The translations under genes were made by a program, and so were the position numbers. This document shows positions 9,166-16,905 of a DNA stretch of 64,000 nt, one piece after another (positions within the stretch are counted from its first letter, which is position 1; every line of letters begins with the position of its first letter). Below the pieces are notes generated by a model. It had not been told where the DNA came from. It did no database searches and worked only from the letters and a program-made list of their open reading frames with translations. Origin of the DNA: JALYXV01 sp963733505 (lineage in GTDB: Bacteria > Actinomycetota > Acidimicrobiia > Acidimicrobiales > Palsa-688); contig CAVTDW010000011.1 in assembly GCA_963733505.1 (NCBI GenBank), positions 17,188-81,187 of the forward strand, read 5' to 3'.

Positions 9166-9676
9166 GTGAACGGCAAGGTCACCCGGTTGGATGCCCGATA
9201 TTTCGCCTACTCGCAGGACGTTTGGCGCCGGCGCGTTCGCGACGATGGTCGTCATGCTCGGCGCCGCTGTCGAGACCTTGGAGCGACCGTGTCGCAGCTG
9301 GTGGCCGCTCCTGGGAATGGGGCGGCGTTGGGCGAACCTCGGCAGTACTCACTCAGCTTCGCGGCGCGGGCCGGGATCGGATCCGGCCACCTCGACATCC
9401 TCCGCTCTGACGGTTCCGTTGGGTGCTCGTCCCGCCGTCGCACCAGCCACCGCAACTCCGGCGGCGCCGTAGCCGAACGCCGCGTGGCTGCGAGCCGCGA
9501 TGACCGCCCCGGTGTTCGTCGGACCGGTGGTCGATGCGGTGTCCGGCCAGCTGGTGGCCATCGCCGCGTCCGCGATCCCGGGTGGGGGCGGCGTCGGGTC
9601 GGCGCTCTCTGATCTCCTCCTCACAGCTCGGGAACAGGCTGTGCCATCGAGGAGGTGGCCAAACGGCGGACGTTAG
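9166..9676 (+). pseudogene. Remnant of an extracytoplasmic sensor domain
   Basis: This stretch has no intact gene, but two forward frames show sensor-like blocks. One reads 'SLSFAARAGIGSGHLDIL' then 'RSDGSVGCSS'; the other, after an in-frame TAG at 9470-9472, reads 'AWLRAAMTAPVFVGPVVD' and 'SGQLVAIAASAIPGGGGV' and stops at 9674-9676. Together they resemble a Cache-like domain of actinobacterial sensor kinases or cyclases. The catalytic part is missing because the BTAD regulator follows at once. I read it as a decayed or frame-broken fragment. The frame boundaries are uncertain. Confidence 0.35.
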
Positions 9677-10379
9677 CGAACTGGTTCTTCTCGGAGGGTT
9701 CGTCTTCTCCGTCGGCGGCGAGGTCGTGTTGGGCCTCTCGGCCGGCACCCAGCGACTCCTGGCATTCCTGGCCGTGCACGACCGGGCGATGACGCGCAGT
9801 GAGGTGGCGGAAACGCTTTGGCCCGACTCGTCCGCTCATCGCGCCGGGGCCAGCCTGCGATCGGCCGTCAGCCGCCTCGAGGGCCCCGCTCGGCGCGCCG
9901 TGAGGGTGACCGCATCCGACCTGGGGCTGGCAGAAGGCGTCGTGGTGGATTTGCACCGCTCGCGGGCGCTGGCGCGACGATTGATAGACCAAGACGCCGC
10001 ACAATCCGGGGTCGACCTCGGCGCCACCGCGGTCTCGGCACTCTCGGACGATCTCCTGCCGGGGTGGTACGACGACTGGGCCGTGGTCGCGGCCGAGGAC
10101 TGGCGTCAGCTCCGCATACATGCCCTCGAAGCGGTCGCGTCCCGGTTGACCGCGGCTGAGCGCTTGCCCGAGGCGGCCGCCGCGGCCTTGGCCGCCGTGC
10201 GCGCGGAACCGCTCCGCGAGGCTGCCCGCGCCGCCCTCATACGGGTGTACATCGCCGAGGGCAACCCGGCGGAGGCGCTCGGTGAGTTCCAGCGATACCG
10301 CGTGTTGCTGCAGGCCGAACTGGGAATCGAACCAACGGCCAAGCTCCGAGAACTGCTTTCCGATCTCGAACCGCAGTGA
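9582..10379 (+). CDS. SARP/BTAD-type transcriptional regulator
   Basis: The protein has an N-terminal OmpR-like winged helix ('VLLGGFVFSVGGEVV', 'RSEVAETLWPDSSAHRAG', 'LRSAVSRL') followed by a bacterial transcriptional activator domain of TPR-like helices ('LRIHALEAVASRL', 'AEPLREAARAALIRVYIAEG', 'ALGEFQRYRVLLQAELGIEP'). This SARP layout usually activates pathway genes. About 240 residues are convincing. The start is unclear: the conserved region begins near 9680 and no ATG, GTG or TTG sits just upstream in frame. The nearest is GTG 9582, with ATG 9534 further out, although an SD-like GAGGAGG lies at 9649. A missing start or indel is possible. The ~250 bases after the stop hold no gene. Confidence 0.75.
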   Translation: MGAASGRRSLISSSQLGNRLCHRGGGQTADVSELVLLGGFVFSVGGEVVLGLSAGTQRLLAFLAVHDRAMTRSEVAETLWPDSSAHRAGASLRSAVSRLEGPARRAVRVTASDLGLAEGVVVDLHRSRALARRLIDQDAAQSGVDLGATAVSALSDDLLPGWYDDWAVVAAEDWRQLRIHALEAVASRLTAAERLPEAAAAALAAVRAEPLREAARAALIRVYIAEGNPAEALGEFQRYRVLLQAELGIEPTAKLRELLSDLEPQ

Positions 10380-10627
10380 CACGCCGGTCACTACCGGGAC
10401 CGTCACCGCGCGTCGGGCGCCAAGTCCGATCCCGGTGACGCCAAGGTGCTGGCCGACGTGGTCCGCACCGATCGGCCACAACCATCGGCTTATCGCCGGC
10501 GACAGCGTCGGGGTGGAGGCAATCAAGGTCCTGCGCCCGGGCCCGTCGAGCCTGGTGTGGTCGAGGGGCCGCCAATCCAACTTGTTGCGCTCCACCTTGC
10601 GCGAGTTCTATCCCCCGCGATGGCCGC

Positions 10628-11047
10628 CTAACTGTCGATAGCGAGGCAGCGTTGCGGGGCAATCAGGAGGCTGTCGAGCCCGGCGGCTGTCAACACCGGG
10701 TTCATGGTTGCCTTGATTCGCACGCGGCCACCGCGTCGGGCGTTGGTGTGAGCGGCAGCCGCGATGGCCTCCAGTGCTGCGGATTCGATGTGGACGACGG
10801 CGGCGAGGTCGACCATCACGTCGAGGTTGCCCTGCCCGTCCACCAAGTCGCTGAGCGCCCCGGTGAGCAGCTCGCAGCCGAGCGCGTCGACGTCGCCGCC
10901 GACGGTGATTTCCACGGTGCCCAGGTGACGCCGAATGTCGATGCAAAACCGAGTGAGGCCGGAACTGCCGCCGTCACGGCCGGCGTCGCTGGTGAGGACC
11001 GCCGGATGGTCCCGGGTGAGAGGGCGGATCATGATGCCCGGCTCCAC
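10628..11047 (-). CDS. STAS-domain protein (anti-sigma antagonist-like)
   Basis: A 139-residue protein whose residues ~30-130 form a STAS domain: 'FCIDIRRHLGTVEITVGGDVD' strand pattern, 'DVMVDLAAVVHIESAALEAI' around the usual phosphorylatable position, then 'RGGRVRIKATMNPVLTAAGL'. In SpoIIAA-like antagonists a Ser/Thr is phosphorylated within 'D-x-S/T'. Here the segment reads 'VHIESAALEAI', so a Ser is present but the spacing is not classical. No anti-sigma kinase gene is adjacent. The protein may act in a partner-switching cascade encoded elsewhere. Start at 11047, with an internal ATG six codons in as an alternative. Confidence 0.75.
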   Translation of the reverse strand: MEPGIMIRPLTRDHPAVLTSDAGRDGGSSGLTRFCIDIRRHLGTVEITVGGDVDALGCELLTGALSDLVDGQGNLDVMVDLAAVVHIESAALEAIAAAAHTNARRGGRVRIKATMNPVLTAAGLDSLLIAPQRCLAIDS

Positions 11048-11371
11048 TGTTCGGGGAGTTGCCAGTCGACTGGAAAGACCTCGGCGTCACGGTGCGCCTG
11101 CTCGACCGGTTCCGCGATAGCAAACCGGGGAGGCGGCACCGATGACACTTCGGTGGACTCGCCGATAGAACTTTTCTTCATGGCCGCCATCGCTCACCAC
11201 CGCCCTTCTGATGCTGGGAGGTGGGAACTCACTCACATGGGAACGAATTCGTTCCTCCCATGCGGCGCCTGCTTCACCGTCAATTCCGCAGAGAATACTC
11301 CATCCTCCCGATTCTGCAAACAGTCTCCGATCGGAGATCCCAGTTGGGCGGCCACAAAAACCATCACACCC
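11048..11371. other. Intergenic stretch with a 16-base perfect palindrome
   Basis: No convincing gene lies here. At 11240-11255 is a perfect palindrome, GGAACGAATTCGTTCC, flanked by matching CATGG/CCATG-like arms. It could be an operator or a hairpin between the STAS gene and the DUF6328 remnant. It does not match the actinobacterial SOS box, because the half-sites are too far apart. Confidence 0.4.
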
Positions 11372-11700
11372 TTACCCAGCTGACGGGGACCCGCGGGTCG
11401 ACATGAGCCACCACAGCCACGCCAACACGGCCGCCAGCCCAGCCGCGCCCAGCGGGCCTCCATACAGGGCGCTGACCACCACGAACACCGCGCCCACCAT
11501 CGAAACCGCCAGCGCCGCGGTGCCGGCCAGAAGACAGCGCTGCGAGTGTTGCAGAATCCACTCTTTGTCGTGGCCCCGAAAGTTCAACGATGGATCGCGG
11601 TCGGGGCGATCAACAATGCGGCGGCCAGGGCGGCGGCAAACAGGGTGGCAAGGTAGCCAGGAAGAATTGATTGGTGGTGTTGTCGCCGCTGGTCGTACCG
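11372..11700 (-). pseudogene. DUF6328 membrane protein, truncated and frameshifted
   Basis: On the minus strand one frame reads 'YLATLFAAALAAALLIAPTA' then 'IHR' and a stop. One base away the next frame continues 'LNFRGHDKEW', a Gln/Arg helix and two membrane helices ending 'WWLMSTRG'. Together these are the last three-quarters of a DUF6328 protein, broken by one missing base near 11590. The N-terminal ~50 residues of the family ('GVQILFAFLL' type) are absent: there is too little room before the ATP-grasp gene, which ends at 11753. So this copy lacks its 5' end as well as carrying the indel. Function of the family is unknown. Confidence 0.55.
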
Positions 11701-11752
11701 GCCGCGATCGTCGGCGGTGACCGCGGACTGGGCGTTGACACCCTACCACGGC

Positions 11753-13222
11753 TCAGGAGATCACCCCGAGGCCGCGGCACGTCGCCACCACGGCGTCGTA
11801 CAGGGCGTCGGCCTCCGCCAGTGAGTCGGCGATGCAGGTGACGCCCATCTTCCCGTACGCCCCGAGCGCCCCGAGCATGTGGAGGGCGGCACCGGTGCGG
11901 GTCTCGGCGTTGAAGCCCAGTCCAGCTTCGTCGATGGCGTCGATCACCTGCTGCGGCGTGGTCCCGACCAGGCTCTCCTCGTGCAGGTTGTCGGTTGCCA
12001 CATACCTCTTCGGGCCGGTCGGCGATACCAGCTCGCCGCTGGCCCGGTCGTACACCCCTTCGGTCGCCAGGCGGGCCATCCAGAACGGATGGGTCGTACC
12101 GCCCATACGCAGGTTGATCTCACTCACGTACACCGCGTTCCCACGACGGCCGGGCGCAACGAGAAAGTCGATACCGAAGATCCCGATGACGCCATGTCCG
12201 GCCAGCACCTCGGCCACCTTGATGGCGGCCTCCTGGATGACCAGCCGGTAGGACTGGTCGGCGGGGAATCGGCAGCCAAAGTACACCTGGCTTTCGGGAC
12301 CGCTCAGGATCTGGTCGTGGGTCGAGAGGATCTCGACCGGCGCCCCGGGGACGACCCGAAGTTGGACGCTCGGCGAGACCATCTCCTCGCGGCGCACCAG
12401 CTCCTCCACGATGGCACCGTCTGCTTGGATCTTGGCCTCGAACGACGTCCAGTTCTCGTTGGGGGCGCAGAAGACCGTCCGCGACTCGGCCAGTGGCCGC
12501 ACGGGTGACTCCAGCTCGACGATGGCGTTGCCCTGGCCGGCGAAGCCGTAGTTGAGTTTCACGACGACCGCCTCCGCGTGAGGCGCGTGGGCCCGGATCG
12601 ACTCCATGCCCCGCTCGATGTCCCGAAGGCTCCAGAGGTCCTCGGTCCCCTCGAGCACGCGTGTCCCCGCTTGCCGGGCACTGCGCTTGGAACCCGTCTT
12701 CGAGCCCAGCCAGGCCAAGTGGGGGGGCGCACCGTAGAGCGGCAGTCCGAGGGACTCGGCCAGGGCCTGCTCGTGGTCGGTGACGTTGAAGCTGATCACG
12801 TAGGCGTCGTCAGGATCGCCGGCCAGCGTGCGCAGCCGGGTCAGCGCGTCGCCCCGGCGCAGCAGCTTCTGCGTGAGTGGCATGACCTCGGGGTCGTGGA
12901 TGCTCAGCAGCTGCAGCCGGCGCCGGGCGTCGTCAGGGTCGGGGAGGAAGCGCAGGTAGTAGTCGATGATGGCCGGGTCGATGGGCAGCGAGGTCACGTA
13001 GATCATGCGCAGCCCGGGTTCGCGCAGCTGCAGGAGCATGTACAGCAGCCGTTCCTCGTAGCGGACCACCCCGGTGATCTTGGCCAGCTCCGCCATGGAG
13101 AAGCTGAGCGACGGGATCACCACCATGGTGCCGTTGTCCAGGCCGAGGACGCCGCGGCGACCCAGGCGCTCGACGAACGCCTGCTGGCGCTCATCCCACA
13201 ATGTGGTGGTAGCCGAACTCAT
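11753..13222 (-). CDS. PGM1-like ATP-grasp peptide/carboxylate ligase
   Basis: A 489-residue ATP-grasp protein like the C-terminal enzyme family of the pheganomycin ligase PGM1. Landmarks are 'IYVTSLPIDPAIIDYYLRFL' (residues ~80-100), 'RRLQLLSIHD', 'LLGSK'-type 'WLGSKTGSKR', 'VVVKLNYGFAGQGNA' (nucleotide-binding lysine), 'GIFGIDFLV' and the metal site 'YVSEINLRMGGTTHP'. Such enzymes join a carboxylate to an amine using ATP, but no partner biosynthetic genes are adjacent. ATG 13222 is chosen over GTG 13228; the open frame further upstream is only the repeat array. It is transcribed divergently from the DUF1697 gene. Confidence 0.85.
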   Translation of the reverse strand: MSSATTTLWDERQQAFVERLGRRGVLGLDNGTMVVIPSLSFSMAELAKITGVVRYEERLLYMLLQLREPGLRMIYVTSLPIDPAIIDYYLRFLPDPDDARRRLQLLSIHDPEVMPLTQKLLRRGDALTRLRTLAGDPDDAYVISFNVTDHEQALAESLGLPLYGAPPHLAWLGSKTGSKRSARQAGTRVLEGTEDLWSLRDIERGMESIRAHAPHAEAVVVKLNYGFAGQGNAIVELESPVRPLAESRTVFCAPNENWTSFEAKIQADGAIVEELVRREEMVSPSVQLRVVPGAPVEILSTHDQILSGPESQVYFGCRFPADQSYRLVIQEAAIKVAEVLAGHGVIGIFGIDFLVAPGRRGNAVYVSEINLRMGGTTHPFWMARLATEGVYDRASGELVSPTGPKRYVATDNLHEESLVGTTPQQVIDAIDEAGLGFNAETRTGAALHMLGALGAYGKMGVTCIADSLAEADALYDAVVATCRGLGVIS

Positions 13223-13238
13223 CGACACATGATGCCTC

Positions 13239-13317
13239 ACTGCCCATAGGAGACTGCCCATAGGAGACTGCCCATGGGACACTGCCCATTGGGACACTGC
13301 CCATGGGACACTGGGCC
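13239..13317. repeat. Five 14-15 base direct repeats filling a divergent promoter
   Basis: Five tandem copies of ACTGCCCATRGGA(G/C) start at 13239, 13253, 13267, 13281 and 13296, with a partial sixth to 13317. Copies 3 and 5 contain the palindrome CCCATGGG. The array fills most of the space between the divergent starts at 13222 and 13319. It ends one base before the DUF1697 ATG, so it may be a multimeric regulator site affecting both genes. Confidence 0.8.
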
Positions 13318-13318
13318 G

Positions 13319-13864
13319 ATGCCGGTGTATGTAGCCATGCTGCGGGGCGTCAACGTCACCGGGCACCACAAGGTCTCGATGAGCGACCTCCGCGCGCTCG
13401 TCGAGACCTTGCCCGCCGATGACGTCAGGACCTACGTGCAGAGCGGGAACGTGGTGTTCGAGTCCTGCGCCCCCGACGGCGCCAACATCGCCCACGACCT
13501 CGAGGCACGCATCCAGGCCCAGCTGGGCCTGCACGTGGCCGTCGTGGTGCGCACGTCCGACGAGCTCGACCAGGTGCGGTCCGGCAATCCCTTCCTGAGC
13601 GGTGGCCGCGACCCCGCCCGCCTGCACGTCACCTTCCTGGCGGCCCTACCGGGACCCGACCGGGTGCGCTCCATGGAGACGGCGGCGAATGCCGCGGCAC
13701 CCGATGAGTGCCGCCTGCTGGGTCACCACGTCTACCTCCACTGCCCAGACGGCTACGGCCGGACCAAGCTCAACAACGCGTTCTTCGAACGGAAGCTGGC
13801 GGTCACGGCCACGACCCGCAATTGGCGCACCGTGACCAACCTGACCGAGATGGCTCACGGCTGA
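13319..13864 (+). CDS. DUF1697 family protein
   Basis: A 181-residue soluble protein with the family start 'MPVYVAMLRGVNVTGHHKVSM' (two blocks), 'VRTYVQSGNVVFES' near residue 45, a 'VRTSDELDQV' segment and the C-terminal 'KLNNAFFERKL...ATTRNWRTVTNL' motif. The family is widespread in bacteria with no established function. ATG 13319 matches the family N-terminus; the open frame to 13274 is just the repeat array. No ribosome-binding site is obvious because the repeats reach the start, so translation may be leaderless or weak. Confidence 0.9.
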   Translation: MPVYVAMLRGVNVTGHHKVSMSDLRALVETLPADDVRTYVQSGNVVFESCAPDGANIAHDLEARIQAQLGLHVAVVVRTSDELDQVRSGNPFLSGGRDPARLHVTFLAALPGPDRVRSMETAANAAAPDECRLLGHHVYLHCPDGYGRTKLNNAFFERKLAVTATTRNWRTVTNLTEMAHG

Positions 13865-14059
13865 TCGACCATCTGTTCCCAGAGGCCGATGGGGGACGAA
13901 AGGTTGACGAAACCTGCGACTAATCAGCAATCCGGGACATGAGCGACCGGCGTCGGTACAATGACGCCGTCGGTTCAAGCAACGGTACCGAGCGCGGGCG
14001 GGGTTTCGTCACGGGCCGAAACGCCTACCCCTACACGGCACCACTGGATCCGGACGGAG

Positions 14060-14389
14060 GTGGGAACAACGATCAACTGTGAGCCCACCAAGCGCGGCGA
14101 CCAAGTCAAGGTGACCTTCTCCCTGGTCGCCAGCAACGGGAATGCCAGGCTCGCACTGGTGGGCGACTTCAATGGCTGGCGGCAAGGCGCCAACATGTTC
14201 AAGCGTCGGGGGGATACCGACGTGGCATCGGTCACCCTGAGTGCCGGACGACGCTACGAGTTCCGCTACGTCGACGAACACGGGACCTGGTTCAACGACG
14301 AGAACGCCCATGGGTACGCACCCAACGAGTTTGGCGGGGACAACTCCGTCGTGGATCTTCGGGGTGGATTCGAGAAACCCGAGGATTGA
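14060..14389 (+). CDS. Stand-alone CBM48 (isoamylase N-terminal-like) glycogen-binding protein
   Basis: A single early-set carbohydrate-binding domain of about 109 residues with 'VKVTFSLV', 'LALVGDFNGWRQGANMFKR', 'YEFRYVDEHGTWFNDENAHGY' spread in order, and the trailing 'PNEFGGDNSVVDL'. This matches the AMPK-beta/isoamylase-N fold that binds alpha-glucans. GTG 14060 follows a purine-rich GGACGGAG and gives the usual length; an upstream ATG at 13961 adds 33 untypical residues. No catalytic domain is fused. It may target partners to glycogen; the GH65 operon 32 kb away is the only other alpha-glucoside gene seen. Confidence 0.8.
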   Translation: MGTTINCEPTKRGDQVKVTFSLVASNGNARLALVGDFNGWRQGANMFKRRGDTDVASVTLSAGRRYEFRYVDEHGTWFNDENAHGYAPNEFGGDNSVVDLRGGFEKPED

Positions 14390-14431
14390 GGCTGCCGCTC
14401 CTGATCTGGCGCGTCGTCGCTGATCTGACGG

Positions 14432-14764
14432 TCAGATCTGCTCGCCCGCCGAGTTGAAATGGCGTTGGAGGGCGGTGAGGCGGCGGTCCCATCGATCGCC
14501 GACCTCGGTCAACCAGGCGGCGGCATCGCCCAAGCCTGTGGCCACCACCCGGTAACGAACATCGCGTCCGCTGCGCTCGCCGACCAGCAGTCCCGCCGCT
14601 GCGAGCGCGTTCAGGTGTTTCACCACCGCTTGGCGGGAGATCGGGTAGCCGCCTGCCAGTTCCGTCGCGGTCTTCGGTCCATCGCGTGACAGCTCGTCGA
14701 GCAACTGTCGTCGGGTTGGATCGCCGAGGGCCGCGAATACCGCCTCGACCCGGGGCGCGCTCAC
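14432..14764 (-). CDS. ArsR-family helix-turn-helix repressor
   Basis: A 110-residue winged-helix protein: 'VFAALGDPTRRQLLDELSRD' helix, 'ATELAGGYPISRQAVVKHLNAL' recognition helix, wing 'GERSGRDVRYRVV' and a C-terminal helix 'WDRRLTALQRHF'. This ArsR subgroup habitually sits next to SRPBCC (AHSA1-like) genes. It lacks Cys metal sites. GTG 14764 is 10 bases downstream of the SRPBCC stop, so the two genes form one minus-strand operon. Two matching palindromes upstream of the operon are its likely operators. Confidence 0.88.
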   Translation of the reverse strand: MSAPRVEAVFAALGDPTRRQLLDELSRDGPKTATELAGGYPISRQAVVKHLNALAAAGLLVGERSGRDVRYRVVATGLGDAAAWLTEVGDRWDRRLTALQRHFNSAGEQI

Positions 14765-14774
14765 CAAGGGGCAG

Positions 14775-15227
14775 TCAGCGGACGGCCCGCCCGCCGGCGC
14801 ACACCGCAGCGGCAACCGACCTGTGGGCGGCCCAGCAACGGAACAACCGGGTGTCCCATCCCGTCCACGAACCCGTTGTGCCGAGGCGGGCCTGTGTCTC
14901 CACGGTTGCCTCGTGCGCCAGCGGCTCTTCGGTCACCGTGAGCAGGGTGCCGTCGTCCTCTGGTTCGAGATCGTAACTGACCTGCGACGCCGCGGACCCG
15001 TCGTCGCCCTCGGGCCACCACCGGAAGCTCAGATGGCGTTGCGGCTCGACGTCGTCCACGACGCCTCCTCGGACTGTTCCGTCGTCGGTCAGGAACCGGG
15101 CCTGCCCTCCCGGGCGCAGATCCCACTCCACTTGCGACCCGAACCAGGTGGCGACCTCGTCGGGCTCGGTCAGGGCGTTCCAGAGTTCGCTCGGGCTGAC
15201 GGGGATGACGACCTGTCGAACAAGCAT
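14775..15227 (-). CDS. SRPBCC (AHSA1-like) domain protein
   Basis: A 150-residue START-like domain protein. 'RQVVIPVSPSELWNALTEP' opens the fold, 'VATWFGSQVEWDLRPGGQ' follows, then 'LSFRWWPEGDDG' and 'TVTEEPLA'. ATG 15227 has a strong AGGAGG seven bases upstream, so the longer open frame to 15275 is rejected. The family binds hydrophobic ligands and is commonly controlled by the neighbouring ArsR regulator. The gene is transcribed away from clpP across a 107-base region that holds the paired palindromes. Confidence 0.88.
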   Translation of the reverse strand: MLVRQVVIPVSPSELWNALTEPDEVATWFGSQVEWDLRPGGQARFLTDDGTVRGGVVDDVEPQRHLSFRWWPEGDDGSAASQVSYDLEPEDDGTLLTVTEEPLAHEATVETQARLGTTGSWTGWDTRLFRCWAAHRSVAAAVCAGGRAVR

Positions 15228-15255
15228 CTCGGCCTCCTGGCACCACGACGGGTAA

Positions 15256-15314
15256 GCAACTTCAGGGTTGCACATTTTCCCAGACTATGGGGTAACGTGC
15301 AACCTTAGAGTTGC
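15256..15314. promoter_or_regulatory. Two GCAAC-N6-GTTGC palindromes (likely ArsR operators)
   Basis: Sites at 15256-15271 (spacer TTCAGG) and 15299-15314 (spacer CTTAGA) share the form GCAAC-N6-GTTGC, 43 bases apart, about four helical turns. Their inner halves also form a longer GGTTGCAC/GTGCAACC inverted repeat. They lie between the divergent SRPBCC-arsR operon and clpP. Confidence 0.7.
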
Positions 15315-15334
15315 ATGAGCCTGAGGAGGACGTC

Positions 15335-15979
15335 GTGAGTTACCTGGTCCCAACCGTCATCGAGCAGTCCCTCCGCGGGGAGCGGGCGTACGACATCTAC
15401 TCCCGGTTGCTCAAGGACCGCATCGTGATGCTGAACACCGAGATCACCGACGGGAGCGCCAGCCTGCTCACGGCGCAGTTGCTCCACCTCGAGTCCGAGG
15501 ACCCTGAGCGCGACATCTGCCTCTATATCAACAGTCCCGGGGGTTCGGTCACGGCGACATTTGCCATCTACGACACCATGCAATACGTCCAGGCCGATGT
15601 TTCGACCGTGTGCCTCGGGATGGCGGCGTCGGGCGCGGCCGTGCTGCTCGCCGGTGGCGCCGCGGGCAAACGGTTCGCCCTGCCAAACTCCCGCGTCCTG
15701 ATCCACCAGCCCCATGGGGGCGCCCAGGGCCAGTCGATCGACATCGAGAACCAGGCCAGGGAGATCGCCTTTCTTCGGCGGCGCGTCGAGGAGCTGCTGG
15801 CCCAGCACACCGGTCAGCCGATCGAGCGAATCGCCAAGGACACCGACCGGGACTACATCCTCGGCGCGGCCGACGCCGTGGCGTATGGGCTGGTCGACGA
15901 GGTCCTGCTTTCACGAGGTCGGGAGCTGGCCATCGCGGCCGGGGCGGGGGCGCCCGGCGCCGGGGCGATGGGCTTCTGA
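15335..15979 (+). CDS. clpP: ATP-dependent Clp protease proteolytic subunit
   Basis: A 214-residue serine protease of the ClpP ring. Ser99 in 'GMAASGAAVLL', His124 in 'VLIHQPHGG' and the Asp-containing 'KDTDRDYIL' segment (169-173) form the triad. 'YINSPGGSVTATFAIYDTMQ' is the oxyanion and substrate strand. GTG 15335 follows GAGGAGGA by five bases. It is a lone copy with no clpX or second clpP beside it, whereas housekeeping actinobacterial clpP1/P2 sit in tandem, so this is probably an accessory paralogue. The palindrome at 15299-15314 overlaps its leader, so the ArsR regulator may control it. Confidence 0.92.
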   Translation: MSYLVPTVIEQSLRGERAYDIYSRLLKDRIVMLNTEITDGSASLLTAQLLHLESEDPERDICLYINSPGGSVTATFAIYDTMQYVQADVSTVCLGMAASGAAVLLAGGAAGKRFALPNSRVLIHQPHGGAQGQSIDIENQAREIAFLRRRVEELLAQHTGQPIERIAKDTDRDYILGAADAVAYGLVDEVLLSRGRELAIAAGAGAPGAGAMGF

Positions 15980-16016
15980 GTTCCCCCCGGACGGCCGATC
16001 CCTGCGGCAGGGCGGA

Positions 16017-16901
16017 TCAGTACACCCAGACGGGGGTGCCGATCGGGTCCGAGCCGCTGGCCCAGATCCAGTCGATGGCCGCGTTGCTGACCCGCACACA
16101 CCCGTGGGAGACCGGCCGGGCGGGCACGGAGCTGTCGCCGTGAATGGCAATTCCGCCGACGAAGTACTTGGGCCGCCAGAGCACACCGAGTGACGAGACC
16201 CGGGTGCCGTTGACCTCCCAGGTGGTCGTGAAGTGCCCCGTGGGGGTGATGGCGACCTGGCGCGAGCCGTGGTCGTAGTAGACGTAGCCACCGCCCGTCG
16301 ACGTGTTGAGCACCCCGTCGAGGTGCCCGTTGGTCACGATCAGGACCAGCTGGTGGGCCAGGTCGACCTCGATCAGATGGCCCGAGGTGCTCTTCGGGCT
16401 CGGTTTGGTGCCTGCGTCGAGTGCGGCCGCCGTCGCAGGGTCACGAACACCGCTGCGGGAGATTCCGGCCGCCTTTTGCACTGCGAACAGGGCCTGCTGG
16501 GTGGTCGTGCCGAACCGGCCGTCAGGATTGCCCAACCAGTAACCGAGCGACGTGAGCCGCTGCTGCATCGCCATGACCTCTGGGCCCGAGCTTCCAACCC
16601 GTAGGGCGCCGGTCGAGGGAGGCGGCGCGGTCGTGGTTGTCGACTTCGGGACGGTGATCGTCGTGGGGGCATTGCTGGTGGTCGTGGTCGAGGGCCGTGC
16701 CGCAGTGGACGCGGGTCCGGCCCCTGCGGTGGTCGTGGGGGACCGCGGGGTCACGCCGGCTACCGATGCCGACGCCGCAGTTGTGGGCGACGCCGAGGAG
16801 CCCGGCGATGTCTGGCAGCCGCTGAGGGCGAGTGCCGCCACCAGCACGACGAATGCCAGCGACGCGGGTGTCGCCGTTCGCGGGCGAAGCGTGCGAGCCA
16901 T
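16017..16901 (-). CDS. Lipoprotein L,D-transpeptidase with peptidoglycan-binding domain
   Basis: A 294-residue envelope enzyme that makes 3-3 cross-links in peptidoglycan. A signal peptide ends in the lipobox 'ALSGC'. A Thr/Ser/Pro linker (~30-95) precedes a PG_binding_1 domain ('LRVGSSGPEVMAMQQRL', 'DGRFGTTTQQALFAVQK'). A YkuD domain closes the protein, with 'IAIHGD' and catalytic 'SHGCVRVSN'. The YkuD His/Cys pair is intact. ATG 16901 has GGAGG at a suitable distance. It starts four bases after the stop of the LPXTG repeat protein, so the two form an operon acting at the cell wall. Confidence 0.9.
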   Translation of the reverse strand: MARTLRPRTATPASLAFVVLVAALALSGCQTSPGSSASPTTAASASVAGVTPRSPTTTAGAGPASTAARPSTTTTSNAPTTITVPKSTTTTAPPPSTGALRVGSSGPEVMAMQQRLTSLGYWLGNPDGRFGTTTQQALFAVQKAAGISRSGVRDPATAAALDAGTKPSPKSTSGHLIEVDLAHQLVLIVTNGHLDGVLNTSTGGGYVYYDHGSRQVAITPTGHFTTTWEVNGTRVSSLGVLWRPKYFVGGIAIHGDSSVPARPVSHGCVRVSNAAIDWIWASGSDPIGTPVWVY

Positions 16902-16905
16902 CGGG

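Noticed and set aside
11240..11255. SOS (LexA) box
   Set aside because: Half-site spacing of six bases does not match the actinobacterial CGAAC-N4-GTTCG box.
11753..13627. A 624-residue ATP-grasp protein
   Set aside because: The extra N-terminus translates the repeat array and part of the DUF1697 gene antisense.
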